Shown here: piece by piece, positions 5,929 through 11,701 of the stretch | How positions within the stretch are numbered: position 1 is the stretch's first letter | Layout: every line of letters starts with the position of its first letter | From: DASRCB01 sp035653295 | GTDB lineage: Bacteria; Acidobacteriota; Terriglobia; Bryobacterales; Bryobacteraceae | Direction: 5' to 3' | Assembly: GCA_035653295.1 (NCBI GenBank) | Contig: DASRCB010000095.1 | Coordinates: 1-11,701 of the forward strand | Length of the DNA stretch: 11,701 nucleotides | Made by a program: the position numbers and the translations under genes | The notes under the pieces: generated by a model | Database searches by the model: none | Told to the model about the DNA's origin: nothing | The model's input: only the letters and a program-made list of their open reading frames with translations

Positions 5929-6780
5929 TTGAGTCGATCCTCCTGTCTCGTCCTGCTTGCGTCTGTTTCGTTCGCTCTCGCTCAACAGCCCGCTCCCAAA
6001 CCGCCGCCGCGTCCCCGCGCCGACGATATGGTGGCAAAGTTCCTGGGCCTGCTGCCGCCGCCGGATCCTGAGGCAGTGGCGCGCGGCCAGAAAACGTTCG
6101 TCGCGACCTGCGGCTTCTGCCATGGAACCAACGCCAGAGGCGGCGCGGGCGGCCCCGACCTCGTGCGCTCCGTTCTCGTTCTGCACGACGAGGGCAAAGG
6201 CGACAAGATCGGACCCGTCATTCTGAACGGCCGTCCCGACAAGGGCATGCCGAAGTTCAACATGACCGAAGCCCAGATCAAAGACATCGCCGCTTTCCTG
6301 CTTTCGCGCAATCAGGCCGCAGCAAATCGAGCTTCGTATCAAATCCAGAACATCGTTACCGGCGATCCGAAAGCAGGACACGCGTACTTCTCGGCGCACT
6401 GCGCATCCTGCCACGCTGAAGGCGACCTCGCGCACATCGCTTCGAAATTCGATCCCGTCGCGCTGCAGAACCTGTTCCTGTATCCGAGGCAGCACAGATG
6501 GCCAGGTATGCCCGGGCCCCCTCCCGATCCGCGGACGGAAACCACGGCAACGGTGACGCTGCCCTCCGGCGAGTCCGTGTCCGGCATTCTCGTGCACATC
6601 GACGATTTCAACGTTTCGCTGAAGGATTCGTCGGGTGAGTATCATTCCTGGACACTGGGCGACGGCAGCGGCGTGACCGTGAAAGTGCACAACCCGCTGG
6701 AAGGCCATATCGAGCTGCTGCCGAAATATACGAATGCCGACATGCACAATATCCTCGCTTATCTGGAGACCATGAAATGA
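5929..6780 (+). CDS. Periplasmic diheme cytochrome c with beta-rich insert, partner of the PQQ dehydrogenase
   Basis: A 283-residue exported electron carrier. A Sec signal covers residues 1-19 (LLASVSFALAQ, cleavage after Ala18 or Gln19) and is followed by a Pro-rich linker. Heme site 1 is CGFCH (61-65), with Met107 in KGMPKF as probable axial ligand. Heme site 2 is CASCH (158-162). The second cytochrome domain is split: after the heme motif comes a stretch of about 60 residues (roughly 205-262) with beta-strand character (TATVTLPSGESVSGILVHID and onward), before the closing helix DMHNILAYLETM. Met271 in that helix might serve as a ligand. The start is TTG with a good Shine-Dalgarno. The gene ends inside the start of the PQQ dehydrogenase gene (ATGA overlap), so the two are translationally coupled and the cytochrome is the likely electron acceptor. 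The role of the insert is unknown; it may bind the dehydrogenase. Confidence 0.92.
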   Translation: MSRSSCLVLLASVSFALAQQPAPKPPPRPRADDMVAKFLGLLPPPDPEAVARGQKTFVATCGFCHGTNARGGAGGPDLVRSVLVLHDEGKGDKIGPVILNGRPDKGMPKFNMTEAQIKDIAAFLLSRNQAAANRASYQIQNIVTGDPKAGHAYFSAHCASCHAEGDLAHIASKFDPVALQNLFLYPRQHRWPGMPGPPPDPRTETTATVTLPSGESVSGILVHIDDFNVSLKDSSGEYHSWTLGDGSGVTVKVHNPLEGHIELLPKYTNADMHNILAYLETMK

Positions 6781-8378
6781 TCGCGCGCACGGCGCTCTTC
6801 TCCGTTGTGCTGGCGTGTGCGCCGGCCTTCACAGCCGACGGCCTGCTTCCCGCGAAGCTGCTGTCGCCGCCCACCGATACCTGGCCCACCTACAACGGCG
6901 ATTATTCCGGCCGCCGCCACAGCCCGCTGACGCAGATCAACGCCGAAAACGTGAAGAATCTCGGCCTCGCATGGGCTTACCGCATTCAAACCGGCCCAAC
7001 CGGCGGCGGAATGGAGGCGTTCTTCGCATCGGAGATCAAATCAACGCCACTGGAAGTGGATGGCGTCCTGTACTTCACCGTCCCGGATCATGCATGGGCG
7101 ATCGACGCGCGCACCGGCCGCCAGCTCTGGCATTACCACTGGAACAGCAAGGGCGGCATTCACATCGGCAATCGCGGCGTGGGCATCTGGGGCAACTGGG
7201 TTTTCTTCGAAACGCCGGATGATCACCTTGTTTCGCTCGAAAAGGACACCGGAAAGTTCCGCTGGGCCGTGGAGATCGCCGACCTCGCGCAGGAGTATTT
7301 CTCCACACCCGCGCCGCTCGTCATCGGCAACCATATCATCGTCGGCGTAGGCGGCGATTCGCTCGACGTGCCCGGATTTCTTGAAGCTCGCGATCCGGAA
7401 ACCGGACAAGTGCAGTGGCATTGGAACACGGAGCCGAAGCCTGGGGAGCCGGGATCGGAGACCTGGCCCAACGCCGATTCCATGGCCCATGGCGGCGGTA
7501 TGACGTGGATTCCCGGCACCTACGACCCCGAGCTCAACCTGATTTACTGGGGCATCGGCAATCCCAACCCCGTGCACGCCGGGCAGGGCCGCAAAGGTGA
7601 CGACCTCTACACCTGCTCGATCGTGGCGCTCAATCCAGACACCGGCAAACTCGTCTGGGCTTACCAGGTCTCGCCGCATGACACGCACGACTACGACGCC
7701 GTGCAGACGCCGGTGCTTTTCGATGGACAAATCGATGGACATCCCCGCAAGCTGCTGGCGCAGGCCAGCCGCAACGGCTACTTCTTCGTGCTCGATCGCA
7801 CCAACGGCCAGCATATCGTCACCGCTCCATACATTGACCTGACGTGGTCGAAGGGCCTGAACGCGAAGGGGCAGCCGATTCCCAATCCCGCGAAGGAGCC
7901 GCAGCCCGATGGCGCCCTGGTCTCGCCGGCATCCGACGGAGCCACAAACTGGCCCCCGCCGAGCTTCGATCCGGACACCGGCCTGTTTTACGTCAACGCG
8001 ATGCAGTCCTGGAGCGTGTTCTATTTGACCGACACCGGCGAGCACCCGGAAGGCTTCGCAGGGCGCGACAGCGGCGTGTGGTCGCAATCAGCGCTGAAGG
8101 CCATCGACTACAAGACCGGCAAGGTTCGCTGGAGCCATCCCTACCCGAATCAGGACAGCGGGTTCACGGGCGTGCTGACCACTGCGGGCAAGCTCTTGTT
8201 CACCGGCGATCCGTCCGGCAACCTCATCGCCTTCGATCCGGCGACCGGCGCCATTCTGTGGCACGCCGGCATGACCGCTCCATTGAGCAACGGCCCGATG
8301 ACATACCAACTCGACGGCCGGCAGTATGTGGTCGTCGGGGCCGGCGACACCCTGTACGCCTTCGCTCTGAATCGTTGA
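6777..8378 (+). CDS. PQQ-dependent alcohol/sugar dehydrogenase (quinoprotein)
   Basis: A 533-residue periplasmic eight-bladed propeller enzyme that oxidises an alcohol or sugar with PQQ and passes electrons to cytochrome c. A Sec signal ends near Ala20 (PAFTA). WPTYNGDYSGRRHSPL (36-51) is the usual quinoprotein N-terminus. Six tryptophan-docking repeats with the form A-D-TG-W end at Trp118, Trp163, Trp214, Trp294, Trp452 and Trp495. Aligned by eye to methanol dehydrogenase, Asn262 (GIGNPNP) is a metal ligand and Asp305 in HDTHDYD is the catalytic base. Asp307, two residues later, is the position that marks lanthanide-dependent (XoxF-like) enzymes. The vicinal Cys-Cys of MxaF/ExaA is replaced by Gly127-Ile128 before NRGVG, and the metal-site Glu appears to be Ser195 (GGDSLDVPG). 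Its size is somewhat below MxaF/XoxF. A GGAG site 8 bases before the ATG lies in the overlapping cytochrome gene. Substrate unknown; no PQQ biosynthesis genes are visible. Confidence 0.96.
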   Translation: MIARTALFSVVLACAPAFTADGLLPAKLLSPPTDTWPTYNGDYSGRRHSPLTQINAENVKNLGLAWAYRIQTGPTGGGMEAFFASEIKSTPLEVDGVLYFTVPDHAWAIDARTGRQLWHYHWNSKGGIHIGNRGVGIWGNWVFFETPDDHLVSLEKDTGKFRWAVEIADLAQEYFSTPAPLVIGNHIIVGVGGDSLDVPGFLEARDPETGQVQWHWNTEPKPGEPGSETWPNADSMAHGGGMTWIPGTYDPELNLIYWGIGNPNPVHAGQGRKGDDLYTCSIVALNPDTGKLVWAYQVSPHDTHDYDAVQTPVLFDGQIDGHPRKLLAQASRNGYFFVLDRTNGQHIVTAPYIDLTWSKGLNAKGQPIPNPAKEPQPDGALVSPASDGATNWPPPSFDPDTGLFYVNAMQSWSVFYLTDTGEHPEGFAGRDSGVWSQSALKAIDYKTGKVRWSHPYPNQDSGFTGVLTTAGKLLFTGDPSGNLIAFDPATGAILWHAGMTAPLSNGPMTYQLDGRQYVVVGAGDTLYAFALNR

Positions 8379-8388
8379 CGCTACCGCG

Positions 8389-9177
8389 CTATGAATGCTG
8401 CTTCAGCAGCGTCTTCCAGCGTTCCCACGCTTCGGTTCGCGCTTTCTTGTTGGCATCGTTAGCATCCGGAGCTTCGCCCGCGCGCATGAACCCGTGCCCG
8501 GCGCCTTCGTATGTCACGGGATCGTACGCTTTGCCCGCCGCCTTCATTGCCGCCTCGGTGTCGGGGATCGTGGCGTCGATACGCGCGTCGTTGCCGGCGT
8601 AGAAGCCGTACACCGGCGCGGCGATCCGCACCATGTCATCCTTCGCCGGCGGCGGACCGTAAAACACGAATGCCGACGCGAGGTCCTTCCGATTGGTCGC
8701 GAAGCGGAAGCTCTGGCCGCCTCCCCAGCAGAAACCAGCGACGAACAGCTTGCCGTTCGCTGCCGGTAGCTTCAACCCATAATCCGCCGCGGCGTTCAGA
8801 TCGGCGGTCACCTGGGCCGGGTCCAGATGGCTGACCGCCTCCATGACCTTGCCCTGCGCGAACGAATCGGTCCGGCCGCCGTTCGGTCCCATACCGGACA
8901 GGAGATCGGGCGCGACCGCGATGTAGCCCGCCGAGGCCACCTCGTCCGCGACCTCCTGTGCCCAGTCGCTGAGGCCAAAGATCTCGTGGATCACCAGCAC
9001 CACCGGAGTCTTGTCCTTCGATTCCGGGTAAACGACGAAGGTCTCCACCGACCGCCCGTCGTGTTTCACAGTGACCCACTCGCGGTGACGCGGCGATTTC
9101 TCCAGTTGCTGGCGCGCCCAGTCCTGAGCTGTGGCGAAGGGCACAATCATGGTGAGCAGCAGCGCGATTTTGGTCAT
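8389..9177 (-). CDS. Secreted dienelactone hydrolase family protein
   Basis: A 262-residue alpha/beta hydrolase of the dienelactone hydrolase (DLH) family. A Sec signal covers about residues 1-18 (ALLLTMIVPFATAQ), so it works outside the cytoplasm, unlike the classical cytoplasmic DLH of chlorocatechol breakdown. The triad is complete: nucleophile Cys150 in GFCWGG, Asp197 in AGNDARID, and His228 in GAGHGF. Glu65 in IHEIFGL matches the conserved Glu that controls the cysteine in true DLHs. It probably cleaves an ester or lactone, but the substrate is not known. A ribosome-binding sequence AAAGG/GGTGA immediately precedes the ATG. The stop lies only 10 bases from the stop of the convergent PQQ dehydrogenase gene, with no strong terminator between; a small GCTGC/GCAGC hairpin at 8397-8410 falls in the last codons. 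The gene is divergent from the ADOP permease. Confidence 0.94.
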   Translation of the reverse strand: MTKIALLLTMIVPFATAQDWARQQLEKSPRHREWVTVKHDGRSVETFVVYPESKDKTPVVLVIHEIFGLSDWAQEVADEVASAGYIAVAPDLLSGMGPNGGRTDSFAQGKVMEAVSHLDPAQVTADLNAAADYGLKLPAANGKLFVAGFCWGGGQSFRFATNRKDLASAFVFYGPPPAKDDMVRIAAPVYGFYAGNDARIDATIPDTEAAMKAAGKAYDPVTYEGAGHGFMRAGEAPDANDANKKARTEAWERWKTLLKQHS

Positions 9178-9185
9178 TTCACCTT

Positions 9186-9202
9186 TGTACCAAGCCGGTA
9201 CA
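9186..9202. repeat. Inverted repeat in the DLH/ADOP divergent region
   Basis: TGTACC and GGTACA are perfect 6-bp arms around a 5-base spacer (AAGCC). The repeat lies just upstream of the DLH ribosome-binding site and about 20 bases upstream of the ADOP -10 box. It could be an operator for both genes, or a hairpin in the DLH leader. Confidence 0.4.
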
Positions 9203-9215
9203 CATTCCCTCCTGC

Positions 9216-9243
9216 ATCGTCGTTATACTCGGCATGATGTCAA
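9216..9243 (-). promoter_or_regulatory. Candidate promoter of the DLH gene
   Basis: A perfect TTGACA (9243-9238, minus strand) overlaps the first codons of the ADOP gene. After a 16-base spacer comes GACGAT (9221-9216), a weak -10. An alternative -10, TATAAC (9227-9222), is closer to consensus but only 10 bases from this -35. Confidence 0.3.
9224..9229 (+). promoter_or_regulatory. -10 box of the ADOP gene, apparently leaderless
   Basis: TATACT matches the -10 consensus at five of six positions and ends 4 bases before the ATG at 9234. The expected transcription start falls in the ATG-ATG pair at 9234-9239. No Shine-Dalgarno is present. The -35 at normal spacing (CACATT) is poor. Confidence 0.4.
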
Positions 9244-11701
9244 CCCGCTCAGCCGGCGCCCTCCGCCAGGATCTCCTCTACGCCGCGCGCGCCCTGCGGC
9301 GCACGCCCGGTTTTACGGTCATCGTGATCGTCTGCCTTGCCCTCGGCACGGGCGCGAACACAGCCATCTTCTCGCTGCTCGATCAGGTCCTGCTCCGGAA
9401 TCTGCCGGTGCGCGATCCCGAACGGCTGGTGGTCCTGCACCGCGAGACACAGATGCCCGGCCGCGCCATGGCTGACAACATGGAGACCGTCTTCTCCGTG
9501 CCTGCGTTCAACGATCTTCGCCAGCGCGTCCGCGTATTCGACAGCATGGTCGCGCGCACCGGCCTGGGCGTTACGCTGACCGGCGCGGAGGCGACGCGCG
9601 CTAACGCCGAGCTGGTTTCCGGCAACTTCTTTGATGGATTGGGAGTGCGCCCGCAGCTGGGCCGCGTGCTCGAACCCGCCGATGACCCGCTGCACGCGCC
9701 CCGCGCGGTGGCAGTGCTCAGCAACGCCTTCTGGATGCGCCATTTTGGCGGCAGCCCCGCCGCTCTGAATGCGACCCTTCGCCTGAATGGCGTTCCCGTC
9801 ACCGTGGTCGGGGTGGCGGACAGCAATTTTCAGGGCGTCATGCGCGGCAATGTACCTGATCTTTTCCTGCCGCTGGGACTTCGCGGCCAGCTCGTTCCCG
9901 ACCAGCGCACGTGGGCTGATGATCGCAGCACGCGCTTCGTGAACATCTTCGCGCGCGTGAAATCCGGCATGACCCGCGAACAGGCGCTCGCCGGCCTGCG
10001 CGCCGTATACCAGCCGATGGTCGTTGACGAGCTGGCACAGTTCCACCGCATGAGCGATCGCGAGCGGCAGGAATTACTTCGCGATCAGATCCAGCTCAAC
10101 CCCGCCGCCGACGGCATCAACATGCTCCGCGGGGAATGGCAGAAGCCGATTCTCGCGCTGGCCGCCATCGCCGGACTGGTGCTGCTCATTGCCTGCGCGA
10201 ACATTTCCGGTCTGATTCTCGCGCGCGCCGCCAGCCGCGAGAAGGACATCGGCGTGCGCCTCGCGCTCGGGGCCGGGCGCTTCGCCGTCGGACGGCCGTT
10301 TCTGCTGGAAAGCATCGGCGTGGCTGTCGCCGGCGCCTGCTGTGGTTTGCTGGTTGCGCAATGGAGCATCGCCGGGCTGCTGCGCCTCATGCCCGGAGCG
10401 GGCGAGGGTAATGCGGCGCTGTCCGCCGCAATTGACTGGCGCATGCTGGTCTTCTCCCTCGTGGTCGCTGTCGTTACGGGAGTGCTCGCCGGCCTGGCCC
10501 CCGCATTCCAGGCTTCGCGCCAGGACATCGCGGTTTCACTGGGCTCGCAGACCCGCAGCGCGACGTCCTCCCGAACCGCGCTGCGCCGCCTGCTGGTGGC
10601 CGGCCAGCTCGCGCTGTGCGTCATTCTTCTGGTCGCCGCGGGCCTGTTCACGCGATCGCTGTATAACATCTCGCGCGTGGACGTCGGCTTTCGTCCCGCC
10701 GGAATCACGGTGTTTTCGTTGTCCGCCGCCGACAGCGGCTACGATCTCGCGCGCAGCTTTGAGTTCTACCGCCAGGTGCACGATCGGCTGGCGGCGATAC
10801 CAGGCGTGCAGTCCGTTGCCTCATCGGGTCTCGGGCCATTCATGGACAGCAGCGCGGGCACGAGTATCTTGATTGACGGCTACACCGAAAAGCCGGGCGA
10901 GGACAAAGGCGTGCTCCGCGACTGGCTCAGCCCCGGCTATTTCAGCACGCTTGGGACGCCCATGATCGCCGGCCGCGAGTTCACCGATGCCGATCGGCGG
11001 GACGCGCCGCCAGTGGCCATTGTCAACGAGGAGTTCGCGCGCAAATACCTGGGCGGCAATGCGCTGGGGCGCCGCATTCGCTTCAATTCGCGCGACACCT
11101 GGATGGAAGTCGTCGGCGTGGTCCGAAACATGAGCTGGATGAATGTCCGCGATAAAGTCAACGCCTTTGCGTACACGCCATGGGCGCAGGAAAAGACCGA
11201 GCTCAACCGGCTGAACTGGTTCGTTCGCAGCGCCGCCGGCTACCGCCCCGCCGCGGACATTCGGCGCATCGTGCATCAGCTCGATGCCAACGTTCCCGTC
11301 GACGGGCTCCAGGAATACACGGTGAGGGTCGCCGCTGCGTCGTACGTGCAGCGGCTTCTGGCCATCCTCGCCGGCGTGTTCGGCGGACTGGCGACGCTGC
11401 TTGCTGCTCTCGGCCTCTATGCGCTGATCGCCTGGAGCTACGCCCAGCGCAAATCGGAGATTGGCATTCGCATCGCGCTCGGCGCCTCGCCGGGTAAGAT
11501 TGCGCGTATGGTGGCGCGCGAAGTCGGCGCGCTGGCGCTGTTCGGCATCATCCCCGGGCTCGCAATCGCGCTGCTCGCGGGAGCGCTCGTCGCTACCCAG
11601 CTGTTTGGCGTCTCCGCGCACGACCCGGTGATCCTCGCCGGCGCATCAATCGCGTTGCTTGTCGTCTCGGCGCTCGCGGCAATGCTGCCGGCCGTTCGCG
11701 C
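9234..11701 (+). CDS. ADOP family FtsX/MacB-type permease, C-terminus cut by window edge
   Basis: An open frame of 822 codons running off the window. It encodes an ABC-type permease of the ADOP class, a duplicated MacB-like protein abundant in Acidobacteriota. The first half has a membrane segment at about 27-50 after ALRRTPGF, then a MacB periplasmic core domain (about 50-300) and an FtsX domain with segments near 305-330, 360-382 and 405-428; ACANISGLILARA and REKDIGVRLALGAG are diagnostic. The second half repeats the plan: LRRLLVAGQLALCVILLVAAG from about 448, a second core domain to about 700, then an FtsX domain whose EIGIRIALGASPGKIARMV mirrors the first copy. The frame ends at MLPAVR, where relatives have roughly 10-15 more residues. 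MacB-type permeases work with an ATPase in drug, lipoprotein or peptide export or in envelope mechanotransmission; no ATPase gene is visible, as usual for these orphans. No premature stop or frameshift is seen. Confidence 0.96.
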   Translation, partial: MMSTRSAGALRQDLLYAARALRRTPGFTVIVIVCLALGTGANTAIFSLLDQVLLRNLPVRDPERLVVLHRETQMPGRAMADNMETVFSVPAFNDLRQRVRVFDSMVARTGLGVTLTGAEATRANAELVSGNFFDGLGVRPQLGRVLEPADDPLHAPRAVAVLSNAFWMRHFGGSPAALNATLRLNGVPVTVVGVADSNFQGVMRGNVPDLFLPLGLRGQLVPDQRTWADDRSTRFVNIFARVKSGMTREQALAGLRAVYQPMVVDELAQFHRMSDRERQELLRDQIQLNPAADGINMLRGEWQKPILALAAIAGLVLLIACANISGLILARAASREKDIGVRLALGAGRFAVGRPFLLESIGVAVAGACCGLLVAQWSIAGLLRLMPGAGEGNAALSAAIDWRMLVFSLVVAVVTGVLAGLAPAFQASRQDIAVSLGSQTRSATSSRTALRRLLVAGQLALCVILLVAAGLFTRSLYNISRVDVGFRPAGITVFSLSAADSGYDLARSFEFYRQVHDRLAAIPGVQSVASSGLGPFMDSSAGTSILIDGYTEKPGEDKGVLRDWLSPGYFSTLGTPMIAGREFTDADRRDAPPVAIVNEEFARKYLGGNALGRRIRFNSRDTWMEVVGVVRNMSWMNVRDKVNAFAYTPWAQEKTELNRLNWFVRSAAGYRPAADIRRIVHQLDANVPVDGLQEYTVRVAAASYVQRLLAILAGVFGGLATLLAALGLYALIAWSYAQRKSEIGIRIALGASPGKIARMVAREVGALALFGIIPGLAIALLAGALVATQLFGVSAHDPVILAGASIALLVVSALAAMLPAVR

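Noticed and set aside
8397..8410. GCTGC/GCAGC hairpin as terminator between the convergent PQQ and DLH genes
   Set aside because: The stem is only 5 bp, lies within the last DLH codons and has no T-tract on either strand.
9249..10046. Minus-strand open frames of 265 and 147 codons opposite the ADOP gene
   Set aside because: They are antisense to an uninterrupted ADOP reading frame with diagnostic motifs, and they carry no recognisable domain.
1..11701. Search for defence, toxin-antitoxin, phage, transposon or CRISPR signals
   Set aside because: No repeat array, transposase, integrase, tRNA-flanked junction or small toxin-antitoxin pair was seen. The genes belong to metabolic, transport and redox families.

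Overview
The window is GC-rich, tightly packed bacterial DNA that looks chromosomal and carries no insertion sequences, tRNA or rRNA genes, or CRISPR array that I can see. The gene content suggests an Acidobacteriota member, probably of the Bryobacterales/Solibacter type. The main clues are a full-length ADOP-type (acidobacterial duplicated orphan permease) protein, a PQQ dehydrogenase overlapping a cytochrome c with a beta-rich insert, a Tat-like signal on a TIM-barrel sugar isomerase, and use of TTG start codons. The taxonomic call is inference from gene families. No alignment was possible.

Layout. Bases 1-3296 lie on the minus strand. From upstream to downstream they hold an exported TIM-barrel sugar isomerase/epimerase (3296-2394), a cobalamin-binding radical SAM enzyme of unknown substrate (2277-622), and the N-terminal part of a GH51 alpha-L-arabinofuranosidase with a Tat-like signal (501-1, cut by the window edge). 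A 238-bp divergent intergenic region (3297-3534) follows. It contains a strong intrinsic terminator aimed at the isomerase gene and a small perfect inverted repeat. Bases 3535-8378 form a plus-strand run: FucP-like MFS transporter, FmdB zinc ribbon, OpuAC/ProX-type binding lipoprotein, diheme cytochrome c, and PQQ-dependent dehydrogenase. The last two overlap by 4 bases. A secreted dienelactone hydrolase-family enzyme (9177-8389, minus) converges on this run. It is divergent from the ADOP permease, which starts at 9234 and leaves the window a few codons before its expected end.

How the genes work together (inference). The arabinofuranosidase, sugar isomerase and MFS sugar porter fit plant-polysaccharide or sugar use. 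The PQQ dehydrogenase and its cytochrome form a periplasmic alcohol or sugar oxidation module; an Asp two residues after the catalytic Asp is the known mark of lanthanide-dependent enzymes. The radical SAM enzyme, the orphan binding lipoprotein and the ADOP permease have no partner genes here. Most genes belong to known families. The less ordinary items are the terminator in the isomerase leader, the metal-site pattern of the PQQ enzyme, two apparently leaderless promoters, and the radical SAM protein without a cobalamin-ligating DxHxxG motif.
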